Source: Phoronis australis (taxonomy: Eukaryota > Phoronida > Phoronidae). From it: 64,000 bases of DNA. The stretch's first letter is position 1; the number at the start of each line of letters is the position of its first letter. The position numbers were made by a program, and so were the translations under genes. This document shows, one piece after another, positions 39,301 to 54,300 of this stretch. The notes beneath the pieces are model-generated. The model ran no database searches and was not told where the DNA came from. It saw only the letters and a list, made by a program, of their open reading frames with translations. The stretch spans positions 164,399 through 228,398 of the forward strand of contig NMRA01000296.1 of the NCBI GenBank assembly GCA_002633005.1. Reading direction: 5' to 3'.

Positions 39301-42300
39301 ATCACCATCAAGCAACTAGGTTCATTTCATATGTCGCGGCAATATTGGAAAATGGCTATTAAATGTGACTGGCATTTTGACTAAAGCCCAATTGAAAATA
39401 TGTATGCACAAAAACTCTTATGTCTATGGAGAAGTGGTCACCGTCTTTCTGTTGTGTTACAGTACACCATTCCACATGTGAGTGTAGATGTGTTCCAGGC
39501 TGATTTTGGACGATGCACGGTGTTACGAGGAATTGACCCAAAGGTAACTCATCTCTAAACCCCTATCAATCACATGCTACTAGTTTCGCATGACAGATCA
39601 CTCCATGACTTCTCTAGTTTCACACAACTGGTCACTATAGTTTCACATGACAGATTGCTATAGATGCGCATGACAGATCACTACTTTCACATATGGCAGA
39701 TCACTATAGTGTTTGAGATGACTGACAGATCATTAGTTTCAAATGACAAATCAATTATAGTTTCACATGGCAGATCACTATAATTTCACCTGGCAGATCA
39801 CTAGTTCCACATGACAGATCATTAGTTTCAAATGACAAATAGTTTTACATTGCAGATCACTAATTTAACCTGATAGATCACTATAGTTTCACATGACAAA
39901 TCACTATAATTTCAGCTGATAGGTCACTTACAAAGTTTCACATGACAGATCACTATTGTTTCATATGACAAATCACTATAGTTTCACCTGACAGATCACT
40001 GTAATAGTTTCATGTCACGGATCACTTAGTTTCACATGAAGGATCACTATAGTTTCACATGACAGCTTTCCTTTGTTTGTTTGCAAATGACATACAAGAG
40101 TCGAAGAAAAAGGCATATCTTCCAACAGGTACTGAGAGAAGGCAGTGTAGCCTGGTGGGATGTATCCACTTCCTTTATACTCAAGGTCGTGGGTACGAGT
40201 TCCACTGGGGTACACTGCTAGACCCTTGAGTCAGGTCTGTACAGCAGCTCATCAGGTCCGTTTCAACTTGATTATACATTAATAATGCATGAATTTGGTT
40301 TTTGGTAATCAGTGCAACGGGCCCACCTGAGCGACCTCTGCACATCTGGTACAATGTGCATCGGACCACCTTCAATGTTTTTTTAATCATGGTTTCAGAG
40401 TTTTTATCAAATATGCTAAAACTCTTTTTGCTCTGTGGTTTGAGTTGGCTGCTAAATCCTAATATTTATTGATAAAGAAAGTGAGTGTTCTTTCTTTCCT
40501 TACTATTTTCTTGTGATCCAGAGATGTTCAGTTTGTAAATGTATGAAAAATAAGGTTGTGTTATTGTTGGTTAAGCTCATTTCAAATTATTTGTTGTTAA
40601 CTTAATATGAATTTATTTTTTCTTATCAGATCATCAATGTCACAAATCACACCAAAGGCAAGATCACTGTTCAATGGATGACAGATGAGACTCGCACGTT
40701 TTCTGTCAGTCCAACGTCCCTGGACATCCCACCGTTGAAAGCTTGCTCATTTAGAATCACATTCAAACCAGTACGTATGATTGCGTGATAGTAGGAACAT
40801 TCAAGTAAAGTCAAGGCTTGAGGAAACCCAAGTTTTATCCGAAACTTGACTCAAAAACTGACCAATAACAAAGACGTGAAATTTAAAAGTTTCTCAAAAG
40901 GTCCCAGATAGCAATTTTGTAGGCAAGTCAGGAAATTTTGATCTCTGAGCTTGAAGTACGTCTTGATGACCTACAGTGTAATTGTGAACATTTGCCTGTG
41001 CAGTAAGCAGTGCTACTATTTTGAGTGTAAATAAAATTTTGCAGAGACAAATATTTTAGAATATTGTGTCCCAATCAACCTATAAGTTTTAGTAAATTCT
41101 TGAGGTTAAAAGTTATTGCTTTTTCTCAGTTTAGTCCTAAAAACTTTGAGAAATGTAAAAATTCTGTGAGGGTATGCTAGAAATCTTTTATTCATGTCGC
41201 TTTAGAAGCTCTGCAGTCTTGACAAATTAAAATTGCTTGCTTGTAATTGATTGTGTTCTTTACAAACTTGTATTTTTCATGAAGAGTAATGCAGAGTTTT
41301 TATTCTTGTTATACGTCATAGCTATTTCTGAGAAACCTGCTACAGAATGTATATGCAGGATATCTACAACTGATATTAATCTGCAAGTTATTCAGTGAAA
41401 TCAATAGACCTGGTGAAGTTTAGTGATCATAGTACAAGGGTAACAGACACCTGAAAAATAACTGTAAAAACCAAACTATAAAAATAACCTTTTAAACTTC
41501 TAAAATTAGTAGCCAAGGACATAAAATATATCTTAATAAGAATTCCTTGTTTTCATTGGTAACCTGGTTATTAAATGTGGTTTTATTCTTGTTAATGGCT
41601 GCATGGAGTGATGGACTTTTGTAAGATATTTGGATGTTATTATAATTTCAGAATGCTCCCAATCAGTTCTATGGCTCTGAGCTGGAGTGTTACTGTTACT
41701 ACAAGAGCTTGAGGGATTACAAACTGGTCGAGGACCGCACACACATACCCCCGTGGTGCCTTACTGTCGTGGCAACAGGTAGGCATGACAACCAGTCACA
41801 GCAGACATGTTGGAGTTGAAATGCCCTGTTTGAACTCAGGCCGTAGTGGTTTAAGCATGGTGGGATGACTGAGTCCTCCGTCTTGGATGTGCCCTTGTTC
41901 CCAAGACTATAGATGGACTTTTTCTCTGTACCTTGACAAAGCTCTGTGTTTTTGCTGAAACTGTTCCTGGTGTTAAACTTTGAAGGCTTTCTTGTAAAAG
42001 CAGACATTATCACTGATGAGGCCAGGATAACAATATCAAAAAATGAAGTTGAAACATAGAAAAATTTGAATTCTCGTGGACATGGTTTCAAATTTGATTC
42101 TAATTATTCTCTGTTTGGTATGCTCTTAGTTTAAAAAAGTATTTTGTGTTTCAATATTTGTAAAAGTATGCAATCATCCAAGTATTCATTTTTTGTGCTG
42201 ATATAGTACAAAATCCCTAATTGCACAAACTCACAAAATGTTGATTACATCAATTCTGCTATTTCCAGCTATTTTTGTGTTTTATTTAGTTTTATCAGCT

Positions 42301-45300
42301 ATACTGAACTGTATACTGAACTCAAAGTGTTTCCTTAAATGTTGCATGGATGGCTAGTTTTCTTATGAAGACTTCAGATGTTTTTTATTACAGTGACTTG
42401 TTTTGTACCGTGCTCTATCATTTATGAAGGAAGAAATTCAACAATTCGACCTAATTTTAATTATAGTTTTATAATTACTAGAAGTTGAATTGTGAATTCA
42501 GAATGCCACCCTAAGCATTTCTACTCAACTGGCATTTTAACTAAGTTTTTAGAAAATTGATTTATTTAAGACTGCTTCATCTCGCTCATATCCCACCTGA
42601 AGAACTTTAATAATCAATTAACAGCAGCTGTACATTTTGTGGCATAACAGGTCATACCTTCTACCCCAACAATGAGACGTTCTTGCCTCGGTTCAACTTG
42701 GATACCCAGAAGTTAGTGTTCCCAGCAGTAAACACACATGAGGCGGCTTACAGAACAATCACACTGTCCAACACTGGAACTACACCCATATTGTTTGACT
42801 TTGAAAAGGAGTCATCCAAGTAAGTGAACATGCCAGGCATTTTTGGTAGTTGTGTCATTACTATTAGTTGTCAGTTATTACTAATTGTGTCGAAAACCTT
42901 TAGCTCAGAGTAGAGCTATCAATCTATACACCTCATGCACATTTTTATTGTTGGTCATCGCATTTTTGTTTTCTTTTGGAAATTCTTTGTTTAAGTTCAC
43001 GTAGCAGTAGACCGGCATTTGATTGAAGTATTGTTGTCATGGCAATTTGAAATTGAGACATAGTTATGCAGATTATTAAGTAAAGTTGAGTAATTCTACT
43101 GCTGCTTGGTAAAGGTGTACTGTTTGTAGTTGTCACTGTTGTATACAGACAGAATGAAGCGCACTGTCTATAATGTGATGCTGTTTATGATGTGGTCAAT
43201 CAGCATTGGAAAATTATATCTAAACTTTGAAGCACCAGTCCTGTGTGTTTCAATCTGTTTAATTGTGTTGTTGTACAACCCAACTTTGACTTGTTCATTG
43301 ATACACAAACACATGAAAAAGTGGGGGTACATCTTCAGATAGTGTCTTACCTTATACAGCGGGAACAGCTTTAGTTACTAGTTAGGGGCAACAGTTTTGG
43401 GCAGTTCAAAGCCTTGATGTCCAGCAATGATTGCATGTATTGTAAAATTAATGTATTTTCTCATTTTTTCATATTTTGTTTCAGTTCATATTCAATGAAG
43501 CCTTCCAAAGGTCTGCTGCGGTCGGGACACAACGTGATTACCGTCAAGTTTCTACCTACTAAAACTGGCACCTTCAAGAACACTTTGAAACTTCACATGA
43601 ACGATGACCATCGGCATACAATGGTAATAGTTTAAGGAATTAGTTGAGTAGTTTTTGGACAGTAGTCGAGGACTGTTTCTTTCGAGGTGTATTCTGTAGA
43701 CCTAAAAATCTTGCCAAAACAAGATCATGCAAAGTCAAGTGAATGAAAGGCAAGTGTTTTGTGAATATGCCTGAGACCTTACTAGAGTAACCTAGCAAAG
43801 TGGCGGCCTCTGTAGTGGTCAGTCAGCGAAGTTTGAATGTTGAGTTATTGGATAGAATCACTGTTTTTGTTCCAAGATTTCTTGCTGCAAGTGCATGGCC
43901 AATGTCTTGGTTCTATGGAAGGCAGTGCATGGCCAATGTCTTGGTTCTATGGAAGGCAGTGCATGGCTAATGTCTTGGTTCTATGGAAGGCAGTGCATGG
44001 CTAATGTCTTGGTTCTATGGAAGGCAGTGCATGGCTAATGTCTTGGGTCTGTGGAACAAAGCGCTGGTTGGTTTACACAGCTGCTGTTTGGGAATGAGGC
44101 TTGATGTACTTGATTGTATGCATTCCCTGTTTAGAATTTTCTTGAATATTGACTTGCTAGACGGTGTGCGATTTTCTCTGGTTTCCTCCACCCAGTGTCT
44201 GCACTCACATAAAATTTGTTGCTTTTGGTAAATTTCTCGTGTTGTTAGTTTGGTTGCATGATGTTTCTCTGATTGCATATAATGGGTCATGTGTGCCTTG
44301 CAGACCTTCTGTCATCATGATAAACCATTTCTAGTTACTGATGTACTCCTTGTCTCCATTCTTAGGACATCCTGGCCTTTGGCTCAGCTGAGTGTGCTGA
44401 AGTCCTACTCAGCAACGACGGTGAACTGTTCTTCAAACCCACCTGTGTGAACACAGTAAGCTCCAGGAAGTACTCCGTCAAGAACATTGCAAGGATTCCA
44501 CTCAGGTCTGCCCTACCTTCTGCGTTACTTTGTGATATGTGTCATGGTTAAAACTCCATCTCTCACCTTTTTCGATATTTTGGTTAGAAAACTGCAGTCA
44601 CTTCACGTTGATTTTACATGTCTTTGATTCAACCTTTGTAGTCAAAAAAGAGGACAATATGCTACACCAGTGACATCTGCAGAGTGAATTAAAGTACAAG
44701 TGGTCCAATACGCACTGAATACTTTGCAGATATCGTACTGTGCCATAATCACTATTTTTGGCATTTTTCTTCGTTGTGAATTATGGCAAGTATGATTCCT
44801 GTTTTGAAAATTCAAAACGACAGAAGATCTCAATCCACAAGTGATTTTGGTCAGTTTCCTCTTCTAATAATCCCATGGGTATTTATTGACCAGGTTCCAG
44901 TGGGTTATACACAGTAAAGATGCTCCTCTGATCAGCGTGTCTCCGCAAGAGGGCCTTATTTACCCCAATGAGTCTCAGGTACGTTAAAACGAAAATTAAG
45001 AATAATTATTATTGATTAATGAAGCTTGATTTAGGTTTAAGAGGAGGCAGTGTGACTTAGTGTGATACTGGTGTCTGCTTCCTTTAGTCAAGGTCGTGGG
45101 TTCTAGTCCCGCTGGGGCACACCACTAAACCCTTGAGCCAAGTCTCTAACTCCTTAGCTTGGTTTTAACTGTATGGTAATAAAGCATAAAATGTTTCCAG
45201 GTGATCTGTGCAATGAACCCACCTGTGCTGCGTGCGCATGCCTGGTACAATGTGTACTAGATTGCCTGCAATTATTTTTATATTAGGGTTGTTGCCAGGC

Positions 45301-48300
45301 ACTTGATAAGATGTTGTGTATTATGAGGAAATATTTTATTGTTAGACACAAAGAAATTGGACATTGTCTGTGTTTTTACTTAGCATAGCCTACATTGTAA
45401 TATTAAGCACATGCAATATTTAGTAGAAAGTTCAAAATGAACACATCAACAACATCTCTTAAAAGCAGTCTGCTGAGTGCTCGAGAATCGTGATTCTGAT
45501 ATTAATTAAATTGATGGAAGAGACCGGGCTGTATGCATTAGAATCGTTTAGAATTCTGAGCAATATAATGAAGACACCTGATGTCCTGGAAGTTTTGTGA
45601 TGATCATATTTTTAAAGGCAAAAACTTCAGTATTTCTCCATCATTTAATGTTATAGCTGCACTGGACTAAATGAGAAAATCCCATTTTATAAAATTATGC
45701 CTTTCATCTTTGTTTAGCTTTATCCTGTACCTTTTGCTACATACTGACCCTTGACCTTTTGCAGGAGCACATGTGGTACTTCACACCGCAAGTTGAAGAA
45801 AAGCAGGTAATGAAGCCAGTGTTGAATGTGTGGGGTCAAGGACTGAGCAGCAAAACATCTGGTGGGAAACAGAGGCAGTTTGCTGTGCGCGCTGTTGGCG
45901 AGGGATCTGTTGGCACTGTCAAGGTGAGAGGTTGTGTTTGATACTGATACTCTTGTGTTTGATACTGATACCCTTGTGTTTGATACTGATACCCTTGTGT
46001 TTGATACTGATACCCTGTTCATACAGTGGTGGTACTGCTAGAGAAGTGTTCACTGTCAGCTTGTGTATGCTTAGTTAGGTCTTATATGTACTTGGTAATG
46101 TACACATGACTAGAGAGAAGGGTTCACTATCATTTTGTGTATACCATTGAGGTCATGATTTATGTACTTGGTAAATAAATATTGTACACATGACTGGACT
46201 CACTATCAGCTTGTGTAGGCTATAGTGAGGTGATCATATGTCACTTTGTAGTATACACATGGCGACTTTCTACTGAGACTTGCAAGGTACAGTTTGTGTC
46301 TATAATCTTTTGTTAGTCACCATATCATGTACCGTGACTGAAAATTTGTTATGAATGTCTTTGTCAGTTTGCATTTTTTCCAGTCAAAAGACTATTGTTT
46401 CTCAGTAAAAGGTTCTTGATCTTAAAGGTGCTATCAGTCAACTTTCTTTGCATGACTGTGTATTTTGCTTTTCTATAGCAATGACATCGCATGTACATGT
46501 TTGAGTAGACAAAATCTCTTGCCTTGCCAACTGGCTTTTCTGGCATTCACTGACGGTTATAGAGAACTAGCAAATATCATACAAGGATGTCGGAGCATGT
46601 TAGCAATAGATTACTGAAGCACAGGGATTTTAAACAAAAGTAGGTTCAATACTGACCTTGTTTCATTCTTTTCTTGCAGTGTGAGCAGTCATACTATGAT
46701 TGTGGAAATATCGTTGTGGGCAGCTCACAGACGTGTCGCATCACTATTTACAATGACACAAACTGTTCTGTCCACTACAAACTAACTGTAGTGCAGAAAC
46801 TCAATGGACCCTACACCGAGGAGCAGACGATGTATGACAAGTGTGGTAAGGAAATGGCAACATTATAAAACAATTTTGCGATAGTGTTAACCACAAAGTA
46901 ATGTTAACACTCATGCATTGCTTTTTAGAAAAACTGCTTGGGATATTATTTTGAGCAATAGCTGTTATAAAACAGGAAAGATCCTTAATTTGCAAAGAGC
47001 AGGTCTTTATATTTCGTGATTTATTATGTTTTTCTGCTGTTTAAATATTTGTAAAATCTTGAAATCTAGTTTGCTTGAATGTCTTCTTTAAACTTTTTTG
47101 CGACCAGTCAGATTTTGAGTGAGTACCATGATCATATTCTATTTAATTTAGGATTGGGTTATTTTATTTGACAATTTATTACCCATTGGAGACACATAAC
47201 AGTTTCTTGAAACTGACTTTTGTTTCTTACAGCGCTTGTGTTTGAGCAGCCTGATGGTATCCTCTCTGCCCGATCCAAGAAGGAATTAGTTGCGACAGTG
47301 TACCCTGCGAGGAGGGTGTACTACCAGTTTACCACCTACTTCCAACTGCTTCAACTTGATAGTAAGCGACAGATTTAATGCAATGTGTTTAAAAATAAAA
47401 TGAGCTCTGCTTTTGGCAGGTGTAATTGGCCAATTTTAAAGTAAGATAAAATAAGAATGAAGGTGCAGTTTAAACTAAAAATAACACCTACCAGCTCCAG
47501 TCCAACCACAGTATAACAACTGAATTGTTTGCCTTATTTCTGGACTTTATTTTTTGATGCTATTGCAAAATTAAACGAAAACAATCTACGCTCGTCAATG
47601 TGTGAAACTGTATGTCCCAAGGTAATATTCATATTTCTGAAGCAGTACTCTACAACTTTAAATAGATTAGAACTATGCTCATTTGGGCACAATACTTCAT
47701 ATTCAACATTAGGTGTCAATATTGAATAGACGAGTAAACACAATTGATCAAATAGGTAATATGCAGGTAGCTGAACCCATCTCACTGGGGTGTAAGTTGC
47801 TACACCTGATGCTACATTGCTTACCCAGGTGTGTGATCTGTTGTGTGACCATTACTGGCTGTGAAATTTGTGCATTCGTACCAGTTTGCAACTTCAACAA
47901 TGAGGTCATCAAATAAAAACAGAGTGTTTTACTCCGTGATAGTATTGTCATAAAAATAATTCTAGACTTTACATTGAGTCTTTATTTCAGGCAATTCTCC
48001 CTTAACCCCTGAGCCACAACATCTGTGTCACATCCTGTGTAGTGGTGTGTATCCAACCATAGCTGTGACGGATGCACGTTGCTATGGTAGCGCCGCTGGA
48101 GTTAGCAAGAAGCAACTGTGGAGTCTGTTCTCCTGTGATAAGTAAGTGATTTACCGATGATTGTCATTTGGCTGTTACATTCAAAGATGCAGTCATGTTG
48201 AGTTTTATGAAAAAAGATGATGTATGATATCCAAGACTTTTGGGACAAAACAAGAAAATTGTTCGGAACTTTGTTTTCAATAGATAAAATTGGTGGTTAT

Positions 48301-51300
48301 TAGTCCATCAAATTTGATAAGCTTGACGTGTGCTTTTTATGTCAAAGTCTGTCAATTTTTTCCAGTTTGAATGTTTGTCTGGACTCCGACCCTTCAGCTG
48401 CAGAACTTATGTACACAATGGCCACTAGGCACAGGTATGCTACAAAACTGTTTTGCTTTCAATTGTTTTATTATTATTTACATGCATAGATCATAATTGT
48501 TTTAATTTTCTTTCATACGTTCACTCATTGCCTGCACAGAAAAATTTCTCGCGATGCTGAAAAAATATATTTTCTGATTTTAAATTCACAACATCCTGAA
48601 ACCTTCTGGTTCCATAACTTGTTTTTTAGTAGTATGGAGCGTATTTACAACAACTTACTACTAACTAAAAATTATGCTGGACTTGGGCAGAAACTCTTGC
48701 TTAAATGAGAAATTTGCCTTCTAGTCACCGCCGGCGCCCTCCAGTGTACACACGAGCCATCCTGGACTTCAACTTCAGCGCGGCGCCTGTGGACAGCGAA
48801 CCGTGTGTCATTCTATTGATGTTTGAAAACACTGGGACTGTACCAACTGAATGGTAGGTATGGGGGATCTACAGAAATATGGCATGTTAGTAACCAGTGT
48901 GTAACATGTATGTGGGGACCAAAGTTTTACAAGCCACATGCCTAGTACAGACTGCCATAATCATGTTGTCAACAATGAGCTTTATTTATTTCATTGGTTG
49001 TCAAAGCCATATCTCAGCTACGTCCTGTTGTTGAGATCGCTCACAACCAATTGCTTGATGGATAAGTACCGTAACATTACAATACAATGTGTAGACGGAA
49101 TGTTCCTGATGGTACACTCTTCATCAGCAGCTTAGGATGAAATGCTGCAGAGTGGGGAAGTAATGTAGGCCTCTTCTAGTGTGTGTAGCTTTTACTTTAC
49201 ACTGCTGATGAAGAGTGCCCCACTCAGAATGTTTTTGATATATCTGTATTGTCTATATTCATCTTTGCAATCCATTTTATTCCTATGTTTTAGCCGGTAT
49301 AATGGCACTTAACTGCTCACAACTTTATCATGAGAAATATCTTGTTCGCTCGCTAGGTTATTAGTCTGATTTCCTGAAAAAATCACTGATTGGAAGACTC
49401 TACCGATCACCAGTGCGATAACAAAGGATCCCCAAGGCTCTTGGATTGGTCTTTATCTTGTGACCTTAGCATGATTGCTGGTCTATCACAAAAGACACCT
49501 GGTTATTTTGATGGAAATTATAAGTTTATTGCTTGAGCAGCAGTTAGTATGTATAGCACACTGTCTATTTGACTGTCTTGATCGTTCGATGAGGAATGAG
49601 TGATTTGTGTTTGCGTACAGGGCGTTCCTGTTTCCACGTGATCTACAGCTGGAACTAGAGTACTGGGCAGAGACAGGAGAGTATGATGACGATGAACTGC
49701 ATGAAATGAAGGTCATGGACAACAAGCTGTTCTCAGTTGAGCCCAATAGAGGGAGCCTGCAGCCGGGCGAGTGTCAGACAATTAAGTTTCAGTACAATCA
49801 CTGTATGGCCGGCACAGACAGGCTGCCAGTACTGTTGAAGTTGAACAGAGGACGAGAGATATTGGTGAGTGAGCCAGTCTGTCAGTAANNNNNNNNNNNN
49901 NNNNNNNNNNNNNNNNNNNNNNNNNNNNNNNNNNNNNNNNNNNNNNNGTGTGCTTTTTATGTCAAAGTCTGTCAATTTTTTCCAGTTTGAATGTTTGTCT
50001 GGACTCCGACCCTTCAGCTGCAGAACTTATGTACACAATGGCCACTAGGCACAGGTATGCTACAAAACTGTTTTGCTTTCAATTGTTTTATTATTATTTA
50101 CATGCATAGATCATAATTGTTTTAATTTTCTTTCATACGTTCACTCATTGCCTGGACAGAAAAATTTCTCGCGATGCTGAAAAAATATATTTTGTGATTT
50201 TGAATTCAAAACATTCTGAAACTTTCTGGCTCCATAACTTGTTTTTTAGAAGTATGGATTGTATTTACATCAACTTACTACTAACTAAAAATTATGCTGG
50301 ACTTGGGCAGAAACTCTTGCTTAAATGAGAAATTTGCCTTCTAGTCACCGCCGGCGCCCTCCAGTGTACACACGAGCCATCCTGGATTTCAACTTCAGTG
50401 CGGCGCCTGTGGACAGCGAACCGTGTGTCATTCTATTGATGTTTGAAAACACTGGGACTGTACCAACTGAATGGTAGGTATGGGGGGTCTACAGAAATAT
50501 GACTTGTTTGTGGGGATCAAAATTTTACAAGCCACATGCCTAGTACAGACTGCCATAATCATGTTGTCATCAATGAGCTTTATTTATTTCATTGGTTGTC
50601 AAAGCCATATCTCAGCTACGTCCTGTTGTTGAGATCGCTCACAACCAGTTGCTTGATGGAGGAGTACAGTAACATTACAATAAAATGCATACTAGACTGA
50701 ATGTTCCTGGCGGTACACTCTTCATCAGCACCTTAGGATGAATTGCTGCAGAGTGGGGGAAGTAATTTAGGCCTCTTCCAGTGTGTAGCTTTTACTTTAC
50801 ACTGCTGACAAAGAGTGCCCCACTCAGAATGGTTTTGGTATATCTGTACTGTATATATTCATCTTTGTAATCCATTTTATTCCTATGTTTTAGCCGGTAA
50901 TGGCACTTAACTGTTCACAACTTTATTATGAGAAATATGTTCTTCGCTCGCTAGGTTAGTCATTGCCTGAAAAAATCATTGATTGGAAGACTCTACCCAC
51001 CAGTGCGATAACAAAGAATCCCCAGGGGTCTTGGATTGGTCTTTATCTTGTGACCTTAGCATGATTGTTGGTGTATTGCAAAAGACACCTGTTTATTTTG
51101 ATGGAAATTATAAGTTTATTGCTTGAGCAGCGGTTAGTATGTATAGCACACTGTCTATTTGACTGTCTTGATCGTGCGATGAGGAATGAGTGATTTGTGT
51201 TTGCGTACAGGGCGTTCCTGTTTCCACGTGATCTACAACTGGAACTGGAGTACTGGGCGGAGACAGGAGAGTATGACGACGACGAACTGCATGAAATGAA

Positions 51301-54300
51301 GGTCATGGACAACAAGCTGTTCTCAGTTGAACCCAATAGAGGGAGCCTGCAGCCGGGCGAGTGTCAGACAATTAAGTTTCAGTACAATCACTGTATGGCC
51401 GGCACAGACAGGCTGCCAGTACTGTTGAAGTTGAACAGAGGACGAGAGATATTGGTGAGTGAGCCAGTCTGTCAGTAACTAGATCTCCAGTGTTACTGTA
51501 TGGGGTTAGTGTTCATGCAGGCTACATTGGTTTTGTCTTCTGTGCAACTTACGAGTCATTGTTTCTCCATGGAAACACCTGGTATATACCTTCCCAGCAT
51601 TCACCACTTCCTTTATTAAATGCCATATTAATCCAGAAACCAATTCGCAAGTCTAATTTTGTTTAAATTGTACCACCAATAACTCGAGTCCACATTCAAA
51701 ATGTTGTTGATTATTTTTTACTTTTATATGTTTCTAGCTCAACTTCATCGGTGTGACCGTGGACCCTGAGAGACCATACATTCATTTCCCTAGCACACGT
51801 CACATGTTTGCACCCGTCCCCATCGGTGAGAAAAACAGCCCCCGTCAAGTCTATGAGCTTTACAATGGTGGTTCAAAGCCGGTGCACTACGAGATTGATA
51901 CGCTGCAACTGGAGTTTATAAAACAAGAGAACTTCAATCATGCCATTTTTGAATGCTTGAATCCTGTGGGAGAAGTACTGCCTGGTAAAACAGCCAATGT
52001 TGAGTGGAGGTTTTCTCCCCTGGAGGCCAAAACCTACATGGTGAGTAGAAAGGAATATAATACACCCATGTTGTTGTTGAGTGTGTAATTATCTTTCGCA
52101 TTTTGATGCTGTCACTTCTTAGATTGTTTGCAACTTAGCCACAAACATTCTTGCACAAACTGTAGCTTCAAAAGAAAAGTTAACAAAATCTCGAGCTATG
52201 TTTCATATGATTGAGTGCTACTTTTGTTTTGGTTTCTTTCTGGTTTTTGCTATAACTTAACGAAGCCAGGCAAATTTTGGGATAAGTCATCAACTTTTTG
52301 AAAACTACTGTATTAGTATTTCTTCTTTTTATAGTTCTTGGTATTGAAATTTCATTTTCTTTGAAAGTAAAATAGTATATTATCCTGCTACACACTATCT
52401 GACCCCTCATCTGTTGAGATGAGTCACCTTCATGTCTGTATACCTTGTATTTTGTGTTTATTTTTTGACTAAAATATTAATATGCTTAAAAAAGTTAATG
52501 TTTATTCACACTAGGCTGATGTGCCCATACATATCCACAATGGTGACACTGCTCTGATCACATTTACCGGAGTCGGCTTTGACAAGCGGGCTTTGGGTGA
52601 CACGATGCCCCTTACAGACCAACATGACCTTACTGGCGTACCTGGTGTTCAAAGCGTACCTGTGCCTGGACAGGTGAGTTAGTGTGGTTTTGTCACATAA
52701 TTAATGGATTATTCATTTGTTGTCATAATAATTATCCCTTTGTGTTCCTGGATAATTATTTAAATTAAATTATTTAGTGCCTGAAAGTTTTTATTTGATG
52801 CCAGTTTGTTTTTGTGATTGGCGTTTTGCGTGACCATAATAAAATTTTCAACATTTAAAATAAAATTAAAATAATGGAACTTTGAGTTTTTACTAGTCCA
52901 TGACAATTGAAGTGGCGTCCGAAGATAAATGACGCTAATCTTATTTAGTGAAGAATGCAAAAATCATTGTTAAAGTTTAGGTATACCATTTGATCCGTAA
53001 AGCTCAGTGAATTACTGCTGATTAAGAAGTTATAGTTATAGTTAAATCAATATTTATTTTCTTTTTATTATGTATGAATGCTTTTAGTTAATGTATTTCT
53101 TAGAGCCAGCCACAATTTTTCAGTTTCTTTTTCCAAATGATCGTGATTTTCCTAGTGTGTTAATAATTGCTGTTCAGTGATTTATTTCCATTGTGGTTGT
53201 ATGTATTTCAAATTGTAGCTGTTACGGTCTCATCCAAAAACTCCGAGCTTTGTAGTATAATATTTAAATTATGAATTTATTTCCAGCTGATTTACCTGTC
53301 GCAAGAGAGACTGTCATTTGGTAACCTGCCACTATTCACGCGCTCACGCCGCATGATCTCTGTAGCCAATAAATCCATGGACCGGGTCATGTCCTTTGAG
53401 TGGCACGTTACTTCTCAGGCTGACAGCAAGGTTTGTCACACGCATTTGTTAACTCAATGTTCAAATGATTTGAATTTTCTAAAATTTGAATGCTTCATAT
53501 TCATTGTTTTTTCTCTCCTGATATTTTGCACTACTTTAATTAATAAATCTTATTCAATTCAGAAATGCTATGTGCTTGAGTTTTTGACAAACTTTAATCC
53601 GAATTAAAATGAGCCCTTCTGTGATGAGATGCCTTGGATCTGTAGATACACTAAATGTAAGTTTCATGGGAATGTTTCATGAAAAGTGACTTTTAAGTCA
53701 CTTATAAGTATTAAAAGACTTTTAAGTGGAAGCGCTTCCACTTCACAATTAATGAATAAAAGTTTAATTTGTTAAGTAAGTATGAGTATATCACAGTCTG
53801 GAAGTAATTTATAGAAATTAAGTTAATGTGTATATTTGCAGAGACCTTGCACTTTTGCTCAAGTCATATTTACATATTTTTCAATAGTTGTGGTTGATGA
53901 AAACTGCTTTTACATCCACTGGTGTGCCCAGGTATTTCACTAGCTTTCCCCAGTGCTGCAAAACCATTTACGCAAGTCTCTGTTTGTTTTCCAGTACGTC
54001 AACATACAACCAACCAGTGGTGTGCTTCAACCCGATGAAGCCATTGTGTGCAAGGTCACATTCATTGCATTTGGATTCCCGTCTTTTTATGACTTGGATC
54101 TCTTGTGTGAGGTATTGCCTTGCGTCTCTTTGTGTTCCTATGTTTGTGCTTACTGTTGCATTCGTTTGTTAAACCTTTTTGTCTGATTTTCATGGAGAAA
54201 GTATAAGAAAAGAGAGGGTGGAAGACTATAATGTGAACAGTACTGTTGAATATTAAAAGCAAATCTGAATATTTGTATCTTCATTAATATCAGTTTTGTT

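Noticed and set aside
45720-46022. Minus-strand frame with repeated NTRVSVS units
   Set aside because: It is a shadow of the 21-bp tandem repeat and the antisense of CFAP65 exon 21.
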